From Acidobacteriota bacterium (GTDB taxonomy: Bacteria > Acidobacteriota > Terriglobia > Terriglobales > Acidobacteriaceae): a stretch of DNA of 11,233 nt. Shown here in pieces: positions 1 through 7,300 of the stretch (within the stretch, counting starts at the first letter, position 1; each line of letters opens with the position of its first letter). The stretch is from the NCBI GenBank assembly GCA_003224835.1, contig QHZX01000345.1:1-11233 (forward strand), in the 5' to 3' direction. Position numbers and translations under genes: made by a program. Under the pieces are notes generated by a model. The model searched no databases. It was given only the letters and a program-made list of their open reading frames with translations, and was not told the origin of the DNA.

Positions 1-266
1 TCGGTTGGCAGGAGCAGGCCTGGATTGATCTCGGTCATAGCCCTCGGATCGTGCACCTGATCACATGTGTAATGAAATGCGGGCAGGCCATACTCATCCT
101 CGATCCAGGTTCCGAAATAGCCGGATCCATACGGTTTTTGCGCGGAATCGCCGAGAGGTAATTGCGGACTATTTCCCTGCGCGAAGCCAAAAACTTCGGG
201 CAACAACTTGGCGGCAGCCGCAGCTTTCGCGCTATTGGCTAGGAATTGCCTGCGGTCAACGGCCAT
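1..266 (-). CDS. Tat-signal protein, N-terminal part (runs off left edge)
   Basis: An open frame reads from ATG at 266-264 to the window edge without a stop, giving about 88 residues. It begins MAVDRRQFLANSAKAAAAAK, a twin-arginine (Tat) type leader: RRQFLA near residue 5, then an Ala-rich stretch. The product is therefore probably exported folded to the periplasm. After the leader comes a mature region with the phrases YGSGYFGTWIEDEYGLPAF and HYTCDQVHDPRAMTEINPG. This Gly/aromatic-rich N-terminus is reminiscent of large periplasmic carbohydrate-active (six-hairpin type) proteins of acidobacteria, but that resemblance is from memory and weak; the catalytic part lies outside the window. The start codon lies inside the 3' end of tmk (11-base overlap), so the two genes are probably co-transcribed and perhaps translationally coupled. 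The site upstream is only a weak purine run (AAGAAAAG). The hydrophobic region is short and interrupted by Lys, which is unusual for a Tat leader. Confidence 0.72.
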   Translation of the reverse strand, partial: MAVDRRQFLANSAKAAAAAKLLPEVFGFAQGNSPQLPLGDSAQKPYGSGYFGTWIEDEYGLPAFHYTCDQVHDPRAMTEINPGLLLPT

Positions 267-945
267 TGTTCGCTTTTCTTGAACTGGTCTCGATAGTGAG
301 TTTCTTTGAAACTACTTGCAAGATTTTGGCGTGAGTCTTCGCCGGGGTTCCGCGAGCATCAACTACCATTACTCTTTCTGGCTCGCGGTTTGCGATCTCA
401 AGATATGTATTACGGACGCGAGTGAAAAACGCACGGTTCTCTTTTTCAAACCGGCCCTCGTCGTTCTCAGAACTGTCCCGGCCGCGGTTGCGGCGCCGCG
501 CACGCTCAACGCTAGCGGCCACATCGGAATCCATCAGGATGGTGAGATCCGGTTTCATATCGCCGCACAAAACTCTGTGTAACTCCAGCACTACCTTGCT
601 CCCCAACTTGCGTCCGCCGCCTTGATAGGCCTCGCTGGAATCGGTAAACCGATCGCACAGCACAATCCGCCCCGCGTTCAGTCCGGGCAAAATTACTTCG
701 TGAATATGCTGCGCGCGGGAGGCGAACATCAGTCCCAGTTCTGCCATCGGTGCCAGGCCAGACGTCCGGGTGTCCAAAAGCAAGCGCCGGATCTTTTCGC
801 CGGTGTCGGTCCCGCCGGGTTCTCGCGTGACTACAACGGCATGCCCTTGTTTGCGTAGTTCGTCTGCCAGAAGTTCCAGTTGCGTGCTCTTGCCGCACCC
901 ATCCAGTCCTTCAAAGGTGATGAATTTGCCGCGCTGCGAACTCAC
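256..945 (-). CDS. tmk: Thymidylate kinase (dTMP kinase)
   Basis: Cytosolic enzyme that phosphorylates dTMP to dTDP with ATP, an essential step of dTTP synthesis. The 229-residue product is near the usual 200-230. Visible motifs are the P-loop FEGLDGCGKST at residues 11-21, the REPGGT nucleotide-binding signature at 41-46, and the DRFTDSSEAYQG substrate/DR(Y/F) block at 98-109. A PDLTILMD strand lies at 132-139, followed by an Arg-rich lid around 148-156. A basic/polar tail of about 15 residues (KKLTIETSSRKANNGR) extends beyond the usual fold and covers the overlap with the following Tat gene. The start is GTG at 945-943. No Shine-Dalgarno sequence is visible; instead an extended -10 motif ends 6 bases upstream, so the mRNA may be leaderless. 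It is divergent from the M61 peptidase gene. Confidence 0.95.
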   Translation of the reverse strand: MSSQRGKFITFEGLDGCGKSTQLELLADELRKQGHAVVVTREPGGTDTGEKIRRLLLDTRTSGLAPMAELGLMFASRAQHIHEVILPGLNAGRIVLCDRFTDSSEAYQGGGRKLGSKVVLELHRVLCGDMKPDLTILMDSDVAASVERARRRNRGRDSSENDEGRFEKENRAFFTRVRNTYLEIANREPERVMVVDARGTPAKTHAKILQVVSKKLTIETSSRKANNGR

Positions 946-960
946 ATATCGATGATATCA
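946..960 (-). promoter_or_regulatory. Extended -10 promoter of tmk, placing the transcript start at the GTG codon
   Basis: On the minus strand the sequence reads TGATATCAT CGATAT GTG. TG-A-TATCAT (960 to 952) fits the extended -10 pattern TGnTATAAT with one mismatch. It ends 6 bases before the GTG start of tmk, so a normal transcription start would fall on or beside the start codon. No good -35 is seen about 17 bases upstream, which is tolerated for extended -10 promoters. The call is by eye. Confidence 0.42.
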
Positions 961-1028
961 ACGAAAGTCTTGCCCTGAGAGGTGGGCGATATGCCGTAAT
1001 TAAATCGTTTCTCCATGATCCTGAGCAA

Positions 1029-1057
1029 ATGACGTTGAGGGTGCTGAGTGTTATAGT
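1029..1057 (+). promoter_or_regulatory. Candidate sigma-70 promoter of the M61 peptidase gene
   Basis: A -35-like ATGACG (1029-1034, 4 of 6 matches to TTGACA) is separated by 17 bases from a -10-like TATAGT (1052-1057, 5 of 6 matches to TATAAT). The expected transcript start near 1064 gives a leader of about 30 bases containing the strong Shine-Dalgarno AAAGGAG at 1081-1087. It sits in the 148-base divergent gap with tmk. Confidence 0.5.
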
Positions 1058-1093
1058 CATGAGTTTGTTACGACCCGAACAAAGGAGAAACTA

Positions 1094-2974
1094 GTGAGGA
1101 TTTCCCCCCTCGTTGTCGCGTTAGTTGCTGTAATCATCTATCCTCTTGCATTGTGCGCAGTGGGCCCCGCGCCTCATATTGAACTTTCTCTTGATGCTTC
1201 TGACGCTCCACGTAAAATCTTGCACGCACAACTCACGATACCTGCAACCGCCGGAACGCTTACCCTGCTTTATCCACAATGGATTCCTGGAGAGCATGCG
1301 TCAACTGCTCCCGCGATTGATTTGGTTAGACTGAAGTTCACGGCCAAGGGCCAGTTTCTTAAGTGGCGCCGCGATCTTGCGGATAACTGGGCAATCCACG
1401 TGGAAGTACCAGCCGGGGTCCAGGAAGTACACGCCTCACTGGACTATCTTGAACCAGGTGAGTCAGACCAGAGCCTGTTTTCTGCCGGTTCTTCGGCGAC
1501 ACAAAAAATGGCTGTAATCAGCTGGAACCAGGTACTGCTCTATCCCAAAGGCTGGACCGCCGATCAGCTTACTTATTCCGCCTCGCTGCGCCTGCCTGCG
1601 GGCTGGAAATTTGGAACACCGCTACAGGTGGCATCGAAATCGGGAGACGAAGTTCACTTTGAGCCGGTTTCGCTTTATACACTCGTGGATTCGCCCGTGA
1701 TCAGCGGTGAGTATCTCAAAGTCGTTCCCCTCAATCAGGGCCAGAATCCGCCTGTCGAAATGGACATCGCTGCCGACAGCAGCATTGCTCTCGAAGCTCC
1801 CCAAGAGGTATGGGGGAATTACAGCAATCTGGTGAAACAGGCGATCACGCTATTCGGAGCTACCCATTACCGCGACTACCACTTCGTTTTCAGTCTGAGT
1901 GATCACGTTGCTCATTTTGGCCTGGAGCATCACGAATCGAATGACAGCCGCTCCGAAGAACGGACGCTGATCGATCCTGAAATCAGAGCCCTTCATGCCG
2001 GTCTGCTGCCACATGAATACGTGCATTCGTGGAATGGCAAATATCGGCGGCCGGCTGACTTGACCACTTCGGATTACGAACAGACGATGCAAGACGATTT
2101 GCTGTGGGTCTATGAAGGCTTGACCGATTACCTGGGCGATGTGCTGACCGCGCGCAGCGGGTTGTGGACACCGGAGCAATATCGCGAGGAATTGGCCCGG
2201 TCTGCCGCTATGCTGGATCATCGACCGGGCAGAACATGGCGGAACTTGCAAGATACCGCAGATGCGGCCGCGCTACTGTATTACACGCCCAAGGAGTGGG
2301 ATTCCTGGCGGCGCGGTGTTGATTATTACGATGAAGGCGAACTGGATTGGTTATGGGTAGACACCATCATTCGCCAGCGTACCAGCGGGAAAAAGTCGAT
2401 CGATGATTTTTGCAAACTGTTCCACGGCGCGCCCAGTACTGCGCCAATGATTAAGACCTACACTTTCGACGATGTGGTAAATACGCTGAATCAGATCGCG
2501 CCTTACGATTGGCGCGGGTTCTGGACCGAGCGATTGACGAGTCATGGTCCGGGAGCTCCGTTGGGCGGAATTGAAGGTTCAGGCTGGAAGATTGTTTACG
2601 ACGAAAGCCGGTCGGAGATGATGCGCGCATGGGAAAACGATCACCGTACGCTCAATGCGGCATTTTCCGTGGGGCTAATCGTAAAAGAAAATGGCGAGAT
2701 TGAAGACACGATCGAAGGCATGGACGCGGCCCATGCTGGCATTGGGCCAGGGATGAAAATTCTTGCCGTCAACGGGCGACGCTTCACACCACAGGTGCTT
2801 CGCGATGCGCTTTATGAAGGAAAGAACACTTCACAGCCGTTGCAGCTGCTGGTCGAGAACACCGACTATTTCCGAACGTTCGTCATTGATTATCACGGAG
2901 GGGAAAAATATCCGCGGCTGGTGCGTGACGACTCGAAGCAAGACGCGCTGAGCGAAATTATTCGAGCGCACTGA
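1094..2974 (+). CDS. M61-family (glycyl aminopeptidase-like) zinc metallopeptidase with PDZ-like C-terminus
   Basis: Probable exported zinc peptidase of MEROPS family M61, 626 residues, close to the family's usual ~600. Residues 1-22 form a signal peptide (MRIS followed by a hydrophobic run ending LALCA); LALC is not a good lipobox, so a soluble periplasmic or secreted protein is more likely. An N-terminal beta-rich region (about 25-230) precedes the catalytic domain. That domain carries GLEHHES at 276-282, the zinc motif HEYVH at 307-311 followed by SWNGK, and the probable third ligand E341 in VYEGLTDYLG. This is the order expected of M61. Residues about 530-605 (SVGLIVKENGEIEDTIEGMDA, GIGPGMKILAVNGR) look like a PDZ domain. 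The start is GTG at 1094 with AAAGGAG at 1081-1087, spaced well. The physiological substrate cannot be read from sequence. It converges on the PIG-L gene, only 13 bases away, with no obvious terminator between. Confidence 0.9.
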   Translation: MRISPLVVALVAVIIYPLALCAVGPAPHIELSLDASDAPRKILHAQLTIPATAGTLTLLYPQWIPGEHASTAPAIDLVRLKFTAKGQFLKWRRDLADNWAIHVEVPAGVQEVHASLDYLEPGESDQSLFSAGSSATQKMAVISWNQVLLYPKGWTADQLTYSASLRLPAGWKFGTPLQVASKSGDEVHFEPVSLYTLVDSPVISGEYLKVVPLNQGQNPPVEMDIAADSSIALEAPQEVWGNYSNLVKQAITLFGATHYRDYHFVFSLSDHVAHFGLEHHESNDSRSEERTLIDPEIRALHAGLLPHEYVHSWNGKYRRPADLTTSDYEQTMQDDLLWVYEGLTDYLGDVLTARSGLWTPEQYREELARSAAMLDHRPGRTWRNLQDTADAAALLYYTPKEWDSWRRGVDYYDEGELDWLWVDTIIRQRTSGKKSIDDFCKLFHGAPSTAPMIKTYTFDDVVNTLNQIAPYDWRGFWTERLTSHGPGAPLGGIEGSGWKIVYDESRSEMMRAWENDHRTLNAAFSVGLIVKENGEIEDTIEGMDAAHAGIGPGMKILAVNGRRFTPQVLRDALYEGKNTSQPLQLLVENTDYFRTFVIDYHGGEKYPRLVRDDSKQDALSEIIRAH

Positions 2975-2987
2975 ACCGAATTTCTTG

Positions 2988-3734
2988 CTAGATACTCTCC
3001 TGAACTCCGGCAAAAAGATCTGTCTCTGCTTCTGCGGGTATGGCGTTCACGGAGGCTACGAGGTGATACAGTTCGCCGTTCCCGCGACGGCGGGCGTTCT
3101 GTTCAAAGAGGGACCATAGCGGTGACTGGGTTTGGTGGGCCTTGAAGGCTGAAATTTTAGTCTCAAGATACTTGCCAATTTCAATCATCGTGCTCTGAGG
3201 CGAAAACGTGATCGGCGGCCGGTTGGGTAGGGCGAAGTCCGCGGTCCCGTAATACAATTTTTGCGCTCTGTGCGGACTGAGTCCGTCCTTCAATTGGTCG
3301 GCGTAGCGGTTGGGGCGTCCAGCCCAATGAAATGCGAGTGTTGCAAACATACCCGCCATCGAATGATCGGGATGCCCTGTGACACCTCCCTCGCCGCCGA
3401 ATGTGATCATCACGTGTGGCCGGAACTCCCGGACCCGCGTGGTCAAGTCGTAAACAACGCGATTGAGTTCCTGCCGATAAAGCTGTCCATCGGGATAGTT
3501 CAGAATGATTGGTCGCGAAACTCTTAGGATTTCGCAGGAATCCGCGAATTCCCGCCTACGAAGCTCCGCCAGTTCCTGATCATTTCGCGCGTTTCCGCGA
3601 TGGGTTGCGGCCTGTCCAGGAGTAAGACAAATCACCGAAGTTTCAATGCCGCGATCGTGGTACGCCAGCAGCGTTCCCCCAAATCCACCGGCTTCATCGT
3701 CGGGATGCGCAGTGACGCACATCAATCGCAACAT
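2988..3734 (-). CDS. PIG-L/LmbE-family zinc-dependent deacetylase
   Basis: Cytoplasmic hydrolase of the PIG-L/LmbE superfamily, which includes N-acetylglucosaminyl-PI deacetylase, MshB and BshB and typically removes acetyl groups from GlcNAc-type conjugates. From the chosen start the product has 248 residues, a normal length. The zinc/catalytic signature AHPDDE lies at residues 9-14 and the second ligand motif GHPDHS at 120-125, with GGEGGVTG just before it. A Rossmann-like core (CVTAHPDDE, ETSVICLTPG, HVMITFGG) is visible. A longer frame reaches a GTG at 3848, but that would overlap the start of the divergent glycosyltransferase and adds 38 residues with no family likeness, so ATG at 3734 is preferred. 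No Shine-Dalgarno is seen before it; a TACAAT ends 6 bases upstream, suggesting a leaderless mRNA. The divergent glycosyltransferase hints at a shared glycoconjugate, but the substrate is unknown. Confidence 0.88.
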   Translation of the reverse strand: MLRLMCVTAHPDDEAGGFGGTLLAYHDRGIETSVICLTPGQAATHRGNARNDQELAELRRREFADSCEILRVSRPIILNYPDGQLYRQELNRVVYDLTTRVREFRPHVMITFGGEGGVTGHPDHSMAGMFATLAFHWAGRPNRYADQLKDGLSPHRAQKLYYGTADFALPNRPPITFSPQSTMIEIGKYLETKISAFKAHQTQSPLWSLFEQNARRRGNGELYHLVASVNAIPAEAETDLFAGVQESI

Positions 3735-3746
3735 GGGCTGATTGTA
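3735..3746 (-). promoter_or_regulatory. Candidate -10 element of the PIG-L gene, leaderless arrangement
   Basis: The minus strand reads TACAAT (3746 to 3741), then CAGCCC, then the ATG of the deacetylase. TACAAT matches the -10 consensus at 5 of 6 positions and ends 6 bases before ATG. The region 17-19 bases upstream has only poor -35 matches (TCTGCG, TTTCTG), so the promoter call is moderate to weak. Confidence 0.35.
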
Positions 3747-3788
3747 GCGGATGTGCAGAGATTCGCAGAAACTGGGCAATTGTTTTCC

Positions 3789-3797
3789 TAATATAAA
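3789..3797 (+). promoter_or_regulatory. Weak candidate -10 for the glycosyltransferase gene
   Basis: An AT-rich TAATATAAA contains TATAAA (3792-3797) in the 108-base divergent gap, 45 bases before the glycosyltransferase ATG. No convincing -35 lies at normal distance. Downstream, GAGG (3829-3832) and AGGG (3834-3837) supply Shine-Dalgarno candidates for ATG 3843. Confidence 0.28.
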
Positions 3798-3842
3798 GCT
3801 GGTGGAAAAAACCGCATCCAACAATAATGAGGCAGGGTCCTT

Positions 3843-4964
3843 ATGCACGTGCTAATGACGTCGGATACGTTGAACGGCAGCATTTGGACGTACACGCGTG
3901 AACTGATCACCGGCCTGATCGGACGCGGACTGCGTGTGACTCTGGTGAGTTTCGGCCAGATCCCCCTACCTGAGCAAACGGTCTGGATGGAGCGGCTGCG
4001 CGGCTTGGAATATCGGCCGACGGCATTTCGTCTGGACTGGATGCAGGAAGGCCAGCAGGATTTCGGAGAGGCATCTGATTATCTTTGCGCGGTAGCCGCC
4101 GAAACAAAGCCTGACATTTTTCACTCCAATCATCTTTGTTACGGCTCATTGCCGGTCTCAATCCCGCGAATTGTCGTCGCGCATGGCGATCTGATCACTT
4201 GGTGGAAATCAGTTCATGGACATGGCCCGAAAGAAAGTGCATGGTTGCAGTGGTATCGGAACACGACTGCACAAGGTCTCTCTGAGGCTTCTGCGGTGGT
4301 CGCGGGTAGCGATTGGATGCTCGAGGCGGTACGTGCCAGCTATCCCTCGTCCATGAATGGGACGGTGATTAACCATGGCCGAAATCCGATTCATTTCAAT
4401 CCATATGTGACAAAAAATAATGCTGTGCTGGCGATCGGACGGATTCTGGATCCTGCGGCCCAGATCAACCTGCTGGCCGAACGGTCTCATCCTGTGCCGG
4501 TGTGTGTGGTGGATGCCAAACAGCCGGAGCATTGCAGCGAAACAGTCGTTCGTACCGATGTTGGTTTCAATGACGGACAGGAAGGCGTGGTGCTGCGCGG
4601 CCCACGCTCAGAGACGCAGTTGCGCGTGCTTTACAGCCGAGCGTCGATTTATGTCTCAGCTTCCCGCTATGAGCCGACCGGCATGACAATCCTCGAAGCG
4701 GCCCTCTCACGCTGTGCGCTCATCCTCAATGACATTCCCGCAATGCGGGAGATTTGGGGTCCGGCGGCCGTATATTTTCGCACTAACGATGGCGACAGTC
4801 TCAGCGAAGCAGTGCGAATTATCAACAGCGATGCAGAGCTGCGCCGCAGTTTTGCGAATCGCGCCTTCAACCGCGGCCGTGAGTGTTACAACGCGAACCG
4901 CATGACCAGCAATTACATCCAGCTTTATCGCACTGCAGCCAGCCAAAACGCCAAAGCTGCATAA
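3843..4964 (+). CDS. GT4-type (GT-B fold) glycosyltransferase
   Basis: Probable cytoplasmic glycosyltransferase of CAZy GT4 type, 373 residues, a normal length for a two-Rossmann-domain GT-B enzyme. The N-terminal domain begins with MHVLMTSDTLNGSIWTYTRE and a helix after it, and contains KPDIFHSNHLCYG (89-101) and VVAHGD (111-116). The C-terminal donor-binding domain starts near NAVLAIGRI (193-201). It carries the E-x7-E donor signature as E277 and E285 within SRYEPTGMTILEAAL, followed by LNDIPAMREIWG. Donor and acceptor cannot be inferred. The N-terminus lacks the Gly-rich GGSG loop usual in BshA-like enzymes, so it is not called bacillithiol glycosyltransferase even though its size and the neighbouring PIG-L deacetylase recall that pathway. 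The start is ATG 3843 with AGGG at 3834-3837. It is divergent from the deacetylase; the CDGSH gene follows on the same strand after 73 bases. Confidence 0.87.
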   Translation: MHVLMTSDTLNGSIWTYTRELITGLIGRGLRVTLVSFGQIPLPEQTVWMERLRGLEYRPTAFRLDWMQEGQQDFGEASDYLCAVAAETKPDIFHSNHLCYGSLPVSIPRIVVAHGDLITWWKSVHGHGPKESAWLQWYRNTTAQGLSEASAVVAGSDWMLEAVRASYPSSMNGTVINHGRNPIHFNPYVTKNNAVLAIGRILDPAAQINLLAERSHPVPVCVVDAKQPEHCSETVVRTDVGFNDGQEGVVLRGPRSETQLRVLYSRASIYVSASRYEPTGMTILEAALSRCALILNDIPAMREIWGPAAVYFRTNDGDSLSEAVRIINSDAELRRSFANRAFNRGRECYNANRMTSNYIQLYRTAASQNAKAA

Positions 4965-5000
4965 GACAATAGCCGCTAGTGGCAGACCTTCCGCAGAAGC

Positions 5001-5009
5001 TGATATCTT
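5001..5009 (+). promoter_or_regulatory. Weak extended -10-like motif upstream of the CDGSH gene
   Basis: TG-A-TATCTT fits the extended -10 layout (TGnTATAAT) with two mismatches and lies 28 bases before the CDGSH start. No -35 is evident. The alternative is read-through from the glycosyltransferase gene 73 bases upstream. Confidence 0.22.
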
Positions 5010-5037
5010 TCTTGGTTGCTCTTCAATCGGAGGAAGC

Positions 5038-5280
5038 ATGGCTGCCGTCAAAATCACTGTCAGGAAAAATGGTCCTTATCGCGTCGAGGCTCCAGAAGGT
5101 TCGGTTGAGTTGGTGGACGCCGACGGAAATAAATATGATCTGACCGGCAAACCAGCCTTCTCCCTCTGCCGGTGCGGGGCTTCGGTCAATAAACCATTCT
5201 GTGACGGAACTCACAGCAAGATGGGTTTCCAGGCCGCCGAGGCCGCGGTGAAGAAATCTGAAGAAGGCGCCCAGACATAA
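5038..5280 (+). CDS. CDGSH-type iron-sulfur protein
   Basis: An 80-residue protein with one CDGSH iron-sulfur domain, predicted to bind a [2Fe-2S] cluster through three Cys and one His. The signature LCRCGASVNKPFCDGTHS shows ligands C44, C46, C55 and H59, exactly the C-x-C-x8-C-x3-H spacing of the family. The N-terminal part (KITVRKNGPYRVE) is the usual beta-strand lead-in of bacterial stand-alone CDGSH proteins, and the C-terminus is a short charged, Ala-rich tail. There is no signal peptide or membrane segment, so it is probably a cytosolic electron-transfer or redox-sensing protein. The start ATG 5038 has a strong GGAGGA at 5029-5034. The flavoprotein gene follows after 39 bases on the same strand and the two are probably co-transcribed; whether they act together is unknown. 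Confidence 0.92.
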   Translation: MAAVKITVRKNGPYRVEAPEGSVELVDADGNKYDLTGKPAFSLCRCGASVNKPFCDGTHSKMGFQAAEAAVKKSEEGAQT

Positions 5281-5319
5281 TCAGTCCTACCGCGTCGAAT
5301 AACCGGGACAAAGGGGCAA

Positions 5320-7281
5320 ATGGGAGACTCGAAGGACAAGGAACTGGGAATGCGCCGCGATATTACGCGGCGTGATTTTTTAAATGGTATTGCAATTACA
5401 TCGGGGCTTGCCATGCTGCCCCCGCATCTGTTGGCGGCGCTGCAGAATGATCTTGATCCGGAAAAATCTCCAAACTACTATCCTCCATCGCTGACAGGCT
5501 TGCGTGGCAGCCACATTGGATCATTCGAAGTTGCTCACAGCCTACGCGACGGGGACTTCTGGCAAAAAGCTGGAACTCCGATTGACACCGGCGAGAAATT
5601 CGATCTTATCGTCGTCGGCGGAGGAATCAGCGGGCTATCCGCAGCTTACTTTTTCCGCAAGTCGAATCCCAACGCCCGCATTCTGATTCTGGAAAATCAC
5701 GATGATTTTGGCGGCCATGCGAAACGAAACGAATTCACGGTAGTGGATCGCAAGCTTTTGGGGTATGGCGGAACGTTCTCGATCGAAAGTCCGGCGCCAT
5801 ACAGCACAGTTGCAAAGGGCGTTGTAGAAGAACTTGGAATCGACGTTGCTTCTTTCCCCAAGTACGTTTCCAAGAACCTTTACAGCTCGTTGGGGTTGCG
5901 CCCGAATATTTTTTTCGACAAGCAAACGTTTGGCGCTGACAAGCTGGTCATCAATCCCGCCCCGATCGGTGGCGGGGAGAGCAGCGATTCTCTACGCGGG
6001 TCGGCTGATTCGTGGAAGGCGTTTCTAGCCGAGGCGCCGATGTCTCAAAAGGCGAAACAGGACTTTCAGGGACTGTTCACAGACTCGACTGATTATTTCC
6101 CCAGGCTTTCTTCGGATCAAAAGAAAGACCGGCTCGCGCGCATTAGCTACGCAAAGTTCCTGACGGATATCGCGCACATCGATCAAGAGATCGTGAAACT
6201 TTACCAGGCCGCCCCCCACGGATTGTTCGGCGTGGGAATTGATTCGGTTTCAGCCCAGGACGCGTGGGGTTTGGGTTTGCCGGGGTTCTCAGGAATGAAG
6301 CTTGAGCCGGGCCCAGGCAAAGGCATGAACCGAGATGCCATTCCGAATGCCGAAGCGGAAAAATACTTTTTCCATTTTCCAGATGGAAATGCATCGATTG
6401 CGCGAATGTTGGTGCGCAAGTTAATCCCGCATGTGATCGGGGGCAATTCTGCAACCGACATCATCAGCCAGAAGGCGGATTACGCAAAGATTGACGATTC
6501 ATCATCGCCTATTCGCATCCGGCTGAACAGCACCGTCGTGCGGGTGAAACACGTTGGCGATCCGGCAACTGCAAAAGAAGTTGAAATCACCTACTCACGG
6601 TTTGGCAAACTTTATACCGCCCGCGCGCCATACACGGTGCTCGCCTGCTGGAATATGGTGGTTCCGTACATTGCTACTGAACTTCCGGAGCATCAGAAGA
6701 ACGCTCTGAATTCTGCGGCGAAAGTTCCTTTGCTGTACACGAATGTGGTTATCCGCAATTGGACCTCTTTTCAGAAGCTCGGCACTAGCTCCGTGTACGC
6801 ACCCGGCTGTTATCACTCGGCATTCACGCTGGATCTGCCGGTCAGCATTGGCGAATATCAATGCTCAAAATCACCCGATCAGCCGATCGTGATCCACATG
6901 ATGAAAACACCTTGCAAACCCGGCCTTCCGGCCCGCGATCAACATCGCATGGGACGAATTGAGTTATTCATGACGGAATTCGAAACCATGGAACGCCAGA
7001 TTCGCGACCAACTCGCGCGCGCGCTTGGTCCTGGAGGATTCGATCCTGCTCGCGATATCGCTGCAATTACCGTGAACCGCTGGCCGCACGGTTACGCCTA
7101 CGAGTACAACTCGCTGTGGGACAAATTTTGGATCGATGGTGGAGAGATTCCCTGTGAGGTGGCGCGCAAACCTTTCGGCCGAATTACAATCGCAAATGCC
7201 GACGCGGGAGCATATGCGTATACAGACGGCGCTATCGATCAGGCGTGGCGGGCGGTACAGGAAATCCTCGGTAGAGGATAA
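5320..7281 (+). CDS. Tat-exported FAD-dependent oxidoreductase, spermidine dehydrogenase-like
   Basis: Large flavoprotein of 653 residues. A Tat leader is clear: TRRDFLNG (residues 16-23) followed by a hydrophobic segment ending near LLAA (40), so the folded protein is probably exported to the periplasm. The dinucleotide-binding motif follows: DLIVVGGGISG (95-105, G100-x-G102-x2-G105), then an acidic strand end ILILENHDDFGGHAKR (121-136), as in amine-oxidase/GMC-like FAD enzymes. The C-terminus, ITIANADAGAYAYTDGAIDQA, is the second FAD-contacting block of this fold. The whole layout matches proteins annotated as spermidine dehydrogenase (SpdH-like), which oxidise polyamines; the substrate here is an inference. 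No CxxCH haem c motif is present. The start at 5320 is supported by AAGGGG at 5311-5316. ATG 5350 (MRRDITRRDF, preceded by AAGGAA at 5338-5343) is an equally plausible start giving a shorter Tat n-region. Confidence 0.85.
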   Translation: MGDSKDKELGMRRDITRRDFLNGIAITSGLAMLPPHLLAALQNDLDPEKSPNYYPPSLTGLRGSHIGSFEVAHSLRDGDFWQKAGTPIDTGEKFDLIVVGGGISGLSAAYFFRKSNPNARILILENHDDFGGHAKRNEFTVVDRKLLGYGGTFSIESPAPYSTVAKGVVEELGIDVASFPKYVSKNLYSSLGLRPNIFFDKQTFGADKLVINPAPIGGGESSDSLRGSADSWKAFLAEAPMSQKAKQDFQGLFTDSTDYFPRLSSDQKKDRLARISYAKFLTDIAHIDQEIVKLYQAAPHGLFGVGIDSVSAQDAWGLGLPGFSGMKLEPGPGKGMNRDAIPNAEAEKYFFHFPDGNASIARMLVRKLIPHVIGGNSATDIISQKADYAKIDDSSSPIRIRLNSTVVRVKHVGDPATAKEVEITYSRFGKLYTARAPYTVLACWNMVVPYIATELPEHQKNALNSAAKVPLLYTNVVIRNWTSFQKLGTSSVYAPGCYHSAFTLDLPVSIGEYQCSKSPDQPIVIHMMKTPCKPGLPARDQHRMGRIELFMTEFETMERQIRDQLARALGPGGFDPARDIAAITVNRWPHGYAYEYNSLWDKFWIDGGEIPCEVARKPFGRITIANADAGAYAYTDGAIDQAWRAVQEILGRG

Positions 7282-7300
7282 CGGCACGAAAAGCCCTTAA

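Noticed and set aside
1850..2251. 133-codon minus-strand open frame inside the M61 gene
   Set aside because: It is opposite the zinc-binding region of the peptidase and has no independent support.
3735..3848. N-terminal extension of the PIG-L protein from GTG 3848 (38 extra residues)
   Set aside because: It would overlap the divergent glycosyltransferase start, shows no likeness to the family, and the AHPDDE motif sits at the normal distance from ATG 3734.
3843..4964. Calling the glycosyltransferase BshA and the deacetylase BshB
   Set aside because: Only fold-level features and size agree; the N-terminal loop of the glycosyltransferase differs and no third pathway gene is present.
4707..5057. 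116-codon minus-strand open frame opposite the end of the glycosyltransferase and the start of the CDGSH gene
   Set aside because: It crosses two recognised genes and has no family likeness.
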